From the NCBI GenBank assembly GCA_003024985.2, contig PXIH01S0000004.1: a DNA stretch of 10,057 nucleotides. One strand, 5' to 3'. The stretch is from Euperipatoides rowelli (taxonomy: Eukaryota > Onychophora > Udeonychophora > Euonychophora > Peripatopsidae). The notes under the pieces were generated by a model. The model was not told where the DNA came from, did not search any database, and saw only the letters and a program-made list of their open reading frames with translations. Position 1 is the stretch's first letter; every line of letters begins with the position of its first letter. Position numbers and translations under genes: made by a program. Shown here piece after piece: positions 1 to 7,495 of the stretch.

Positions 1-208
1 ATAAGACTAATATTGAATATCAAAATATTACTAATGACTAGAGAAATAGTGTAACTTTATATTGTATAATATATATATTTCTCATTCCATTTCGTACTGT
101 ATGTCATTGCATCAAGCCATGTAATTTTTTATGTAGGAAAATTTTAATTTTATGTTCATATTTTTGTTTGAAAATTCTAATATAATGTTTTTTGGTTTTT
201 TTTTTTAG
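1..208. other. Intron sequence upstream of the first visible exon
   Basis: AT-rich sequence with no coding signal. It ends in a long T-rich tract and AG (207-208), which acts as a plausible splice acceptor for the exon at 209. Nothing else is recognisable here. Confidence 0.5.
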
Positions 209-295
209 TAGTCTTTTAGATATAGTGAACAAGTCATTTTTATATTACCATCGTCATATTAAAGAAATGTCGACAAAGCATTGTGAAAAACAAAG
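209..295 (+). CDS. Candidate internal exon 1 of an unrecognised host gene
   Basis: Seen: a T-rich tract and AG at 207-208 precede a stretch that stays open in one frame and ends CAA AG followed by gtaaat, a good donor at 296. The exon begins with the last base of a split codon and reads SLLDIVNKSFLYYHRHIKEM, then STKHCEKQ, and ends with two bases of a codon. Those two bases join the first base of the next exon to give AGC (Ser), so the phase fits. An ATG at 267 lies in frame, but the coding-like residues before it and the strong acceptor argue for an internal exon. Two other AGs (210-211 and 218-219) are alternative acceptors; the first of these keeps the frame phase. The peptide has an amphipathic, helix-like first half. 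I do not recognise the family. Confidence 0.55.
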
Positions 296-952
296 GTAAA
301 TAAGCTGTAAAAATTGGGTTCAAATTATTATTGCCTTAAATTTTCCATTCCCCTTTTAATTTAGTTTGTCATTATCCGTACATATTGTAAGTTGACTCCT
401 CACCTTAAATAATTTTTTTTCCAACAAATTATGACCCATGCATAAGTCATGATTAAGCTTCTTAAATACTTTAATTGTACAGTATTAATTTATTATTGAT
501 TTTAAATGTTTTAATGTCGCAAATAATTTTGCCTCATTTTTAATATTCACCTTAGCTTAATGTTAGATGAGCGAAATTTTATGATTTTTCGTGTCTGACC
601 CCAACACTGAAAGTGAGCCTTGGAAATGACACTTAATAGGGCTGGGACCAAACAATATTTGACAATTTTGCCGGTGTCCTTAAAGTTTTGTTTTAACATT
701 GAATTCTTTATTTTAAAAGAATCTATGGTATAAACATAACCAAATTAACTAAAATAATTTTTAGAGTGATATTATTGTCACTTTTGAAGAATTATGGTTA
801 AAATTTGAATAGTTTATGTTAAATTCTTCATACTGACTATATTACTTTTACACAAGACTTCAAATGAAAGTAAATTCATATTTTCATTATTTTGTTGTTT
901 TGGATTTTAAAATAATTTTATTGAATATAAATGTTATTTAACTTATTTTCAG
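296..952. other. Intron between candidate exons 1 and 2
   Basis: 657 bases, with donor gtaaat at 296 and acceptor ttattttcag ending at 952. It is mostly A/T. A patch at about 590-680 is richer in G and C than its surroundings but matches nothing I know. No gene or RNA is visible. Confidence 0.5.
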
Positions 953-1049
953 CAATGAAATTTCAGTGGAACCAAAGTCTTCCTTATCTTCAAACCCTTC
1001 ATCCAAAAGATTATTTGAATTAGTTGATGAAGACCTGAATATTATAAAG
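953..1049 (+). CDS. Candidate internal exon 2 of the unrecognised host gene
   Basis: Seen: acceptor ttattttcag at 943-952, then 97 bases open in the frame set by exon 1. The first base completes a Ser codon, and 32 codons follow. The peptide starts NEISVEPKSSLSSNPSSKR, a Ser-rich and probably disordered linker, and continues LFELVDEDLNIIK, which looks helical and acidic. The exon ends in phase 0 at AAG. The donor is gtttttt at 1050, a weak site that merges into a 17-T run, so splicing here may be inefficient or the T-run may have expanded. Exon 3 continues in phase 0 with YFVEIIKEQQ, which would extend the helix. Composition is clearly richer than the flanks. The family is unknown. Confidence 0.6.
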
Positions 1050-1159
1050 GTTTTTTTTTTTTTTTTTCATTTACAGTAAATCCTGTTTGTAGAACTTAAC
1101 ATCATGTGCTTGTTATTCCAAATGTTTTATAAAATTATTCTGCTTTCATTGAATTTTAA

Positions 1160-1828
1160 AGGCGTGTTCGTCAATAGCTAACGTTTTTAATTATTTGATA
1201 TTTTTTCGTTCGTCATTAGCTCACAAACTTAACAAGATCGTTCTTCATTGTTTTAGTTAGGGTAATCTTGTGCATTTCGTTACTAACTTTTTTACCCTGC
1301 TTGAGAGGTGGGTAACTTCATGAGGTTTGGTTTACATAATAGCCGATAAAAAAAGTTATCATTGGATTTATTAGAGAGATTGGAATTGTTATATAAAAAC
1401 TGAGTGAATACAATATCTTAGATGATTGGGGTAGCAATAATTTTTCATTTTAATTATCTGCAAGCCTAATAATGAATTTTAAATTCTTTTTTTTTGGGGG
1501 GGAAATACATCGATTTTCAATATCCCCATAAGGCTGCTCAAGTCTACCTGAAAGGATTAATGCAGTAATTTGAAATGCTAATCTTTGTAAAATAGTCATT
1601 AATACAAACTTTTTTTTTTTCATTTTATTAATCAGTTAGAATTTCATCTTCAATTGCATCAAAATTATTGTTGCATAAAAGCATACTAAACTATTTTATT
1701 ATGATTGAGTACTTTGCTACTCAGAAAAGGCTAACTTTATCGTTCGTCTATAAAATTAGATGTTCACGTGACCAGCTATAAACCAAATTAACGAAATGCA
1801 CTGAAAAAATCTGATGACGAACATGCCT
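1160..1828. mobile_element. MITE copy A, PIF/Harbinger-like non-autonomous DNA transposon
   Basis: Seen: a 669-bp unit whose left end reads AGGCGTGTTCGTCAATAG and whose right end, reverse-complemented, reads AGGCATGTTCGTCATCAG. It is flanked by TAA on both sides (1157-1159 and 1829-1831). A second, perfect 13-bp inverted repeat, GTGCATTTCGTTA, lies inside at 1270-1282, with its complement at 1789-1801. The motif CGTTCGTC recurs near both ends. There is no transposase frame. Known: PIF/Harbinger elements make 3-bp TWA-type duplications and often have GGC..TGTT termini. The family assignment is inferred from those two signs. A T9G7 run sits at 1487-1502. The element lies in the same orientation as copy B. 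Confidence 0.65.
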
Positions 1829-1831
1829 TAA

Positions 1832-2034
1832 ATTTCAGAATGCCACTGCTGCATCCAAAATATTATATAACTTATGTTCAAATGTTTTATTACTACTGTA
1901 CATGCACTCCTTTACATTTGCCATTATACTGTATTTAAGACTTGTTATATTCTAAATTTTGTTAACTGTCTAATAATTGTTCCCCTATTACCTGAGACTT
2001 AATTATTGCAATTAGCTCTCTCTTTTCCAACTAT
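1832..2034. other. Unique spacer between the two MITE copies, ending in an acceptor-like tract
   Basis: AT-rich spacer without coding signal. Its right end carries CTCTCTCTTTTCC (about 2016-2028) and then CAACTAT next to the start of MITE copy B, giving AG at 2035-2036. The tract has the look of a splice acceptor. TTAATT around 1998-2004 could serve as part of a branch site. Confidence 0.4.
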
Positions 2035-2385
2035 AGGCGTGTTCAGCAATAGCTAGCATTTTTAATTGTTTAAATTATTTGATACTTTTTTGATCGTCAT
2101 TAAGCGCACGAAATGAACTAACCGTTCGTCATTAAAAAATATTGTTCATTTCATTGTTTCATTACAAACTTTCTGACCCTGCTCTAGAGGTGGGTTGCTT
2201 AGTGAGATTTGACTTTCAAAATGGTGGACAAAACAAGTTATAATCGCTTCAACCGTGAATTTATTAAATGGATTGAAATTGTTATGTAAAAACTGAGTGA
2301 TTTCAATATCTAAGCTGACGCTGTAGTAATAAATTTTCGTTTTAATCATCTACAATCCTAATCATCAATTTTACATTCATATTCA

Positions 2386-2410
2386 TTTTTTTTTTTTGGG
2401 GGGGGGGGGG
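2386..2410. repeat. T12-G13 homopolymer junction inside MITE copy B
   Basis: A run of 12 T is followed directly by 13 G in an otherwise G-poor region. Copy A has T9G7 at the equivalent place (1487-1502), so the junction belongs to the element and has changed length since the copies separated. Confidence 0.8.
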
Positions 2411-2619
2411 AATATATCGATTTTAAATATTCCCTGTAAGTAAGCGCTGCACAAATCCTCAACTGAAAGGATTAATGCAGTAATTTGAAAATGCCAGTCT
2501 TTGTGAAATAGTCATAGATACGAACAATTTTTTTTTTTGGCTTATTTTACTAAACAGAATTTTATCTTAACTTGCACTGAAATAATTGTTGCATAAAAAG
2601 CATGCTAATTATTTTATTA

Positions 2620-2812
2620 CTACCGTAGTTTAAAAGCCCGTCAAACATGATGAATTTCTTCTTTCTTAGCTTGCTATAACAGCGACTTACAAGCCCGTCA
2701 AAAATGATGGATACAGTGACATCTATGGACAGAAAATAGAGAGCAAACATTTCTGTCCATATATATATATATCGCTGTATGCAGCATGACAGACATCATG
2801 ATCGTGACAGAC
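2620..2812. mobile_element. Nested 193-bp insertion with 9-bp target duplication
   Basis: Seen: copy A has no counterpart for this block. It is flanked by ATTTTATTA at 2611-2619 and again at 2813-2821. The insert starts CTACCGTAG, contains AAGCCCGTCAAA twice (about 2634 and 2692), and includes a long hairpin (2711-2780). No terminal inverted repeat is obvious and there is no poly-A tail. Known: 8-9-bp duplications occur with hAT elements and some others; none is assigned here. The short AAGCCCGT motif also appears in the tandem cluster at 5787, which may hint at kinship. Confidence 0.6.
2711..2780. repeat. Hairpin with (AT)n arm in the nested insertion
   Basis: A perfect 12-bp inverted repeat, TATGGACAGAAA (2724-2735), pairs with TTTCTGTCCATA (2750-2761) around a 14-base loop. 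An outer pair, ATACAGTGA (2711-2719) with TCGCTGTAT (2772-2780), matches at 8 of 9. The right arm holds an (AT)7 microsatellite (2759-2772) that makes the two arms unequal. Confidence 0.75.
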
Positions 2813-2961
2813 ATTTTATTATATTAGATGATCGAGTAATTTGCTGCTCAGAAAGGGTTAACTTTGATCGTTCATCTATAAAATTAAATGTTCATAGGAT
2901 TAGTTACAAACCAAAGTATATAAACGCATTGAAAAAAAATCTATTGATGGACACACGGTAG

Positions 2962-3183
2962 ATGAACCAATCAATTTCCGATTACAGTGAAAAGACACCA
3001 ATAACATCCACATTAAATAATAAACCCTTGGAAGCATTTGCAAATCACGAGAATAAAATTTATGAAGCTAATCATCAAAATATAGAAACTATTGGAATAT
3101 ATCTGGTAGAATCAAAAACTGGTTTAGTGAGGTGTAGAAGCGATCAGCTAATTACTACATTCAACTCGTGCAACATGAAGTAA
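2962..3183 (+). CDS. Coding-like block: alternative terminal or cassette exon of the host gene, now abutting MITE copy B
   Basis: Seen: 73 codons from ATG to TAA, with balanced amino-acid use unlike the surrounding AT-rich noise. It begins MNQSISDYSEKTPITSTLNN and ends TTFNSCNMK. The frame at 2962 is phase 0, which matches the phase left by exon 2. AATAAA lies 97 bases past the stop (3280-3285) with a GT-rich stretch after it, so it could be an alternative last exon. Alternatively, donors gtgagg at 3127 or gtagaa at 3106 would leave phase 0 and join exon 3 in frame, making it a cassette exon. AG at 2960-2961 precedes it, but with no pyrimidine tract; that tract lies 0.9 kb upstream on the far side of the MITE. 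It is not recognised as any family, and it may be a dead exon or a chance frame. Confidence 0.4.
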   Translation: MNQSISDYSEKTPITSTLNNKPLEAFANHENKIYEANHQNIETIGIYLVESKTGLVRCRSDQLITTFNSCNMK

Positions 3184-3279
3184 ATTATCCCAACAAAACC
3201 ATTTGTTCATCTATAGACTATACAGTAATTGCATTTAGTTCTACTTGCATTCAAGTTTTTCACTCATAACTACATGTGC

Positions 3280-3285
3280 AATAAA
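3280..3285 (+). promoter_or_regulatory. Candidate polyadenylation signal AATAAA
   Basis: AATAAA lies 97 bases after the TAA of the block at 2962-3183. A T/G-rich segment (about 3291-3315, ending GCCTGTGTC) follows. This is the usual layout for vertebrate and invertebrate polyA sites, but AATAAA is frequent by chance in such AT-rich DNA. Confidence 0.3.
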
Positions 3286-4050
3286 ATTTCCTTTTTGATT
3301 GGATCGCCTGTGTCAAAAGGACATTAATGATCTTAACAGTGAATGAAATTGAATATTAGCAAAAGCATTAAAAAAAAGGATTATGAGAGTATTAAAATAT
3401 ATTGTTGAAGTAATTATGGATAAAAGGGAAGAATATTTATTTTTTAAAAAGTGAAAATTAAAAGTGAGAGTGGGTAAAAGTAAAGGGTATTTCTAAAAAA
3501 TGATTTTTTTTTTTTTTTTGAGAATTGCATTTGAAATTTTTTTTTTTGTTAACACTAGTTGATTATCCCTAATAGTAACATGATTTTAATAGAGTACACA
3601 TCTGTGTGACAACATATCTGAATGGGTGGACTGAGCGATGGAGGGACATTTCCTACTAAGTTGAGAGACCAATTAATCTCATGAAGTAATAATGTGGCTA
3701 CAATATTTATTCTAACATACAATATAATTATACAGTATTAGTCTTTGGTTTTTTTTACATGTTAATTTTACTAATAAAAAAATAGAGAAATCAATTCCCA
3801 ATATGTGTTTCCTTTTTAAATTAACTTGTACTGTATAAGAAAAAAAAAATTATAAGTTTTTGTATCTCGTAAATTCTTAGAATATTTAATTTATCCCTGG
3901 TAGCCATATAGGCCTACTTGGTTTTAGTGATGACCACTTAAATCCACCATTTCTATTTGTTAAAATTTAATTTATTTGTAAATAATTTTCTTTTTTTTTA
4001 TTATTTAATGACAATATAGGATATGTACTATATATTTTACACAAATTTCA
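3286..4050. other. AT-rich intron sequence without recognised features
   Basis: This stretch holds T and A homopolymers (for example T18 at about 3502-3519) and a patch at about 3596-3680 that is richer in G and C and contains ACACATCTGTGT. One TAGGCCTA palindrome lies at 3909-3916. No coding exon, RNA gene or known repeat was recognised. Confidence 0.5.
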
Positions 4051-4275
4051 AAGCTTTCGAGTGACTTCGCCACCTGATGTCCTCACAAAGAGGATCTGCT
4101 CTTGTACTTCATTAGGAGGCATTTTCTGGACTCATTTGTGTCACCCAAGAAAATACAAAATCCCCTGGCTTTTAAAAATAAAATTCCGCATTTTTTGAGG
4201 GCCATCATTTATCAGCTTTCCTACTGGGCCAATATCCTGCCAATCTGCCCCTGTATATAAACTAGAGAGATTATC
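4051..4275 (-). mobile_element. Possible Penelope-like element fragment with decayed hammerhead-like motif
   Basis: Read on the minus strand, CCTAATGAAG (complement of about 4108-4117) lies upstream of CACTCGAAAGC (complement of about 4053-4063). The stretch between folds into local hairpins, TCCTC/GAGGA around 4080-4094 and GTGGC-GAA-GTCAC at 4061-4073. Known: Penelope-like elements carry hammerhead ribozymes with the core CUGAUGA..GAAA. Here the core would be CUAAUGA, one base off, so activity is unlikely. The rest to 4275 is less AT-rich than its flanks and ends near a TATA-like CTGTATATAAAC (4250-4261), as might suit a regulatory region of such an element. The assignment is from memory of motif style and is tentative. 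Confidence 0.3.
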
Positions 4276-4396
4276 TGATTTTTGATCATTGGAAGTACTG
4301 AATTTCTCATATTTTATTCTGTAGTTAAAGGAGTAATTAGTCTGTATTTAATTTTAATCTAAAAAATTAATGTATGGAAAAGGTGTAATTTACTAA

Positions 4397-5250
4397 CTCA
4401 TCCCATTGGATGATCTTATAAATAAATCGCTGGAAGAGAGAATTTTTTAAGATAAACTAAAGATGAGTAAAGTTGTACCTATTTTTAAAAAGGTGATAAA
4501 ACACAGGTTCACAACTATAGGCCTAATAGTAGTTAGATCATGTTTAACTAAGATATTTGAATTAATGTTAAACCGCTTCTGTGTACTGGGAAAAAACTCA
4601 TTTCTTGTCAGTGAAACAACATGGTTTCAGGCAGAGTAGAATTACAGGTAGTTACTGCCATTACAAGAATTTTGCATTATGTTTGTCAGGCTTTAGATAA
4701 AAAAAACTATGTTGCAGTTGTCTTTGTAGATCAAACAAAGACTTGTAATTGTGTAGACCACAAAATTTTGTTAAGTTGTATTCAAGTGGTGTTAGTAGTT
4801 CCCATGATTGGGTTGATTCCTATTTCAAAGGGAGAAGGCAATCTACTGAATTGATATTTAATAGCAAAAATATGTTACAGGTGCATAAATCAGATTGGAA
4901 AAATATCAGATATGGTCTTCCTCAGGGATCCCTTTTGTTTTTTGTTAAATGATCTTAACGAACTTCCTAAATTATGACTCTATGATAATTTCAGGAAACA
5001 TATTTATTAATAAACTACCAAATAACCAAAGAAGCAATGTCCAGTAGTATCATTGTGATAAAGAATAAAAAGTTTATTTTCTAGTCATTGTTTTTACAGT
5101 ATAGAAGAATTCTTTCATTTTTTAAGGTTTAGTAAAAGTTGTGTTTTTTTTAATATGTTTTCTATGTACAGTATATACTTTTCTCTGTTTTGTTTATACT
5201 TCTTATTGATGTATCCAATACTTGTAAAAGTCTAAGGAAATAAATAAATA
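4397..5250 (+). mobile_element. Degenerate, internally deleted CR1/Jockey-type LINE (reverse transcriptase pseudogene)
   Basis: Seen, in order but spread over three frames: PLDDLINKSLEERIF, a stop (4448-4450), DKLKMSKVVPIFKK, a frameshift, GDK and NYRPN (4492-4527), KIFELMLNRF, VAVVFVDQTKTCNCVDHKIL (4705-4770), another shift, WVDSYFKGRRQ, GLPQGS (4914-4931), a shift, NDLNELPKL (4948-4974), stop. These match reverse transcriptase blocks of CR1/Jockey LINEs. The usual KAFD is changed after a preserved Asp (4729-4731), and the YADD box is missing. At 5003-5082 comes a C-terminal-like INKLPNNQRSNV..KVYFL with two stops, so the region between was deleted. The 3' end is AAATAAATAAATA (5238-5250), a common LINE tail. 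The left boundary is uncertain. The element is dead. Confidence 0.75.
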
Positions 5251-5786
5251 CTGCCTAACTCGGATGCAGTACACTCTTACAGTGAACATAGTAATAATGA
5301 GGAATCTTTCATCTGTTTAAAATGTAATTAAAATTGGCNGTAATATTATTATTATTATAAAGAATTATTCCTGTGATATTGGATGATTTTTGGACCATTA
5401 AATATTAAGAAAGAAAAATAATTAATTTTATCCCATCCATCTTTCATATAATGTTGTGATATCCAGTATGGCTGTTTTTGAAAATAAAGACAACTGCATT
5501 AGCCTAATGATAAACTAATCATAGTGATTACGATTTTTTCCCCTTCGTGTTAGATAACTAAAACATTGTTATGAATTGTTGATTCTGCTTCAATTTTTAA
5601 CATGGAAGAAGAGTTTTGCAGTTTGTTTTCCGTTTAAACTGAACGGCAATAAAGAAAATTAATTACAGTCTCATATTATGACTATTTGTGCAGACAAGAT
5701 GCATATATTGTCTATTCCTCTCCCGACAACATGTCAATTTGTAAAAAAAATGTATTTCTATTTCTGTTTAAATAAAACTAGCAAAT
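5251..5786. other. Intron sequence between the LINE remnant and the tandem cluster
   Basis: AT-rich, with a short (TTA)n run at about 5343-5356 and a single N at 5339. No exon, RNA or known repeat was recognised. Confidence 0.5.
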
Positions 5787-5846
5787 AAGCCCGTTACATG
5801 GGCATCAAACATTTTTAAGCCCGTTGCACGGGCATCAAACTTTTTT
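5787..5846. repeat. Two 30-bp tandem units with a short palindrome
   Basis: AAGCCCGTTACATGGGCATC starts the first unit at 5787, and the second begins exactly 30 bases later at 5817 with GCCCGTTGCACGGGCATC. Each unit contains an inverted repeat (GCCCGT with ACGGGC in the second copy), and both carry ATCAAAC and a T-run. A third, divergent version (CCATTACACGAGCATCAAAC) occurs at 5981-6000. Confidence 0.75.
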
Positions 5847-6108
5847 TTTTGGCACTAGTACGTAGCTACTTATTATATTATACATTTAGTCGTGTTTTTT
5901 AAACTGATCTTAGAGAAAACACCACTTATAAAGTTTCTAAAAATAGTTCCTAGATGGCGCTGTTACTGGCTTCGGAACACCCATTACACGAGCATCAAAC
6001 ATTTTTTATTTGGCACTACTAGGTAGTAGCTACTTATACATTTAGTCAAGTGTTGTTGTTTTTTTTTATCACGGTTCCTAGATGGCGCTGTTACTGGCTT
6101 CGGAACAC
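5820..6108. repeat. Diverged tandem duplication of about 160 and 130 bp
   Basis: Two successive units share, in order, a cACGgGCATCAAAC-like start, TTTGGCACTA, GTAGCTACTTAT, TACATTTAGTC and a 3' block beginning CTAGATGGCGCTGTTACTGG and ending CGGAACAC. The blocks begin at 5950 and 6078. Unit 1 has an extra stretch of roughly 30 bp (about 5900-5935). The block is bounded by GTTCC and GGAAC, a small inverted repeat. The core of this block appears a third time at 7171-7194. Probably part of a MITE or SINE-like family; the type is unknown. Confidence 0.75.
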
Positions 6109-6203
6109 GCTCTTTCCAATTAATATGATAGTAATATTGTTATTCCAAAATGTGTAAATTAAAATCGTATAAAAATTGAGAACTACCTATGTTGTGTATA
6201 CGG

Positions 6204-6538
6204 TTTACCCCTTACAATCATCACTACATATTTCTCCACACCTAGGCTACACATATTTCATCTATGACACTCTATCCCCCACCCCAATATTAGCTTTAGT
6301 TAATATTCCATAACTTTTAATCAGCTCACATTTTTCAGTTTTCCCATTTCGCACTCTTTTAATTTCTATTTCTGTTCAGTTTCACAAACCTATTTTTTTT
6401 ACCCTTGCTTCTTTCAAACCATCTTCAATCCAAATCCCCTCCTTTTCATTACTATTTCCATCTACTCTTTAATTTCACACAATACTGAATTATTTCCTTG
6501 TCTCCCACTTCACATAAATCTTTTTTCTTTTCTATTTT
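6204..6538. other. Nearly G-free, C-rich strand-asymmetric stretch
   Basis: In 335 bases I count 96 C against 13 G on the + strand. The remainder is T and A, with runs such as CTATCCCCCACCCC. The tract ends about 150 bases before exon 3. It could be a decayed pyrimidine-rich repeat, or an intronic tract bound by pyrimidine-binding splicing factors. No coding potential is visible. Confidence 0.7.
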
Positions 6539-6691
6539 GCAATATTAATTTGTAGCAAGAATTTTATTCACAATGATCAGAATGGAAGATTATTTTGTCA
6601 TTATGTACAGTATAATGAAATTTGTGTTAATATATAATTCCTATATTATAAATTACTAAATGTTACATTTATTTTTTTTCTTTCTCTTTAG

Positions 6692-6743
6692 TACTTTGTT
6701 GAAATTATAAAAGAGCAACAAATTAATGCTGCTAATAATGCAG
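6692..6743 (+). CDS. Candidate internal exon 3 of the unrecognised host gene
   Basis: Seen: a strong acceptor, attttttttctttctctttag, ends at 6691. The 52 bases that follow begin in phase 0, matching exon 2, and read YFVEIIKEQQINAANNA before ending with one base of a split codon. The donor is gtattt at 6744. The first ten residues continue the helix-like LFELVDEDLNIIK of exon 2. The G left at the end combines with the AT that opens exon 4 to make GAT (Asp). The exon is short, and support comes from phase agreement and good splice sites rather than from homology. The intron upstream, at 5.6 kb, is where most of the transposon remnants lie. Confidence 0.5.
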
Positions 6744-7170
6744 GTATTTTTTTTTATTACTAGCAATAGGATTAGCATTAAATTTTATTTATGTTTATCC
6801 CTTTGATAATGGATAATACAAAAAAAAAAAAAAACTATTAAAACTGTTTTTCTTTTTCCACTACCTTTTATGTTTATTTTGTGCTATTTTCTAATGTCTA
6901 ACAGTGAAGGTTCATCTTATTTATTCAACAAGTACTCAATTTCTGATTTCATATTTTGTATTTGCAAAGAATATATACTGTATATATTTTAAAATAATAT
7001 TTTTATCCCTGTTTTGCATTAATGCACTTTAATTAGCCAATCTTAGCATTAAAAAAATATGTTGTTGTTTCTTCATAATTTACTTTACTATCATTAGATA
7101 TCATTTAGGACATTTGATTGTTATTTGTAGCAGTTGTTTTACTGATTACAATTTTCATCTCAAAACCATA
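6744..7170. other. Start of the last intron, no recognised feature
   Basis: AT-rich sequence with a 14-A run at about 6821-6834 and T-rich stretches. No exon, RNA gene or known repeat was seen. Confidence 0.5.
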
Positions 7171-7194
7171 CTAGATGGCGCTGTTACTGGCTTC
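7171..7194. repeat. Third, truncated copy of the AGATGGCGCTG block
   Basis: 24 bases identical to 5950-5973 and 6078-6101, starting CTAGATGGCGCTGTTACTGG. It then stops sharply and runs into a T-tract and two near-identical 12-mers (CTCATCAGATTC at 7204 and CTCATCAGAATC at 7231). The identity over 24 bases in otherwise drifting sequence indicates a dispersed family. Confidence 0.75.
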
Positions 7195-7402
7195 TTTTTT
7201 TTACTCATCAGATTCGTCTTTATTTTCTCTCTCATCAGAATCTCAGTCAATATTTAAAATTTTACAGAATAACACATATTTTTTTTGATCCTATTGTTTT
7301 TACAATAAATAATCAAATTATCTTGACAATCATTTTCGGTTTCATATTTTTAATTATTGTTCAATAAAACAACTTCTAGTTTGTATTCCCAAAGGCCCAA
7401 AC

Positions 7403-7488
7403 ATAAGGGAACTAAAAGTTAAAATTTAGTTTCCGTTAATTCATTTTCAAATATTGGACGCAAATTTTTTTTATTATTATTAACTCAA
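7403..7488. repeat. Dispersed repeat, copy 1
   Basis: Shares with 8566-8661, in the same order and orientation, a start like CTAAGGGCACTAAAAGTTA, then TTTC.GT.AATTCATTTTC, AAATATTGGACG, a T-rich stretch and AACTCAAA. Termini and family are unknown. Confidence 0.65.
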
Positions 7489-7495
7489 ATTTTTA

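Larger units (their letters stand above)
2035..2958. mobile_element. MITE copy B of the same family, with a nested insertion
   Basis: Seen: the unit starts AGGCGTGTTCAGCAATAG, and its right end reverse-complements to CCGTGTGTCCATCAATAG. It follows copy A in the same order throughout. Shared landmarks are CCCTGCT..AGAGGTGGGT, ATTGAAATTGTTAT, a T-run followed by a G-run, GAAAGGATTAATGCAGTAA, TTGTTGCATAAAA and the CTATAAAATTA block near the right end. Flanking triplets are TAT (2032-2034) and TAG (2959-2961), an imperfect duplication. Removing the 193-bp insertion and one 9-bp duplication leaves about 722 bp, close to copy A at 669. Both the ends and the interior have diverged, so the copies are old. 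Small open frames on either strand inside it are not conserved in copy A. Confidence 0.65.

Noticed and set aside
2146-2349. 67-codon minus-strand open frame
   Set aside because: It lies wholly within MITE copy B, is not preserved in copy A, and resembles no transposase.
2562-2750. 62-codon minus-strand open frame
   Set aside because: It crosses the boundary between the MITE and the nested insertion, so it cannot be an original gene.
2779-2961. 60-codon plus-strand open frame
   Set aside because: It runs from the nested insertion through its duplication into the MITE end, so it is a chance frame formed by the insertion.
4061-4094. Hairpins read as a transcription terminator
   Set aside because: The context is eukaryotic, and the hairpins are better explained by the repeat-derived motif on the minus strand.
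5787-5846. CRISPR-like array
   Set aside because: The two 30-bp units are directly adjacent with no spacers, in animal-type DNA; they are ordinary tandem repeats.
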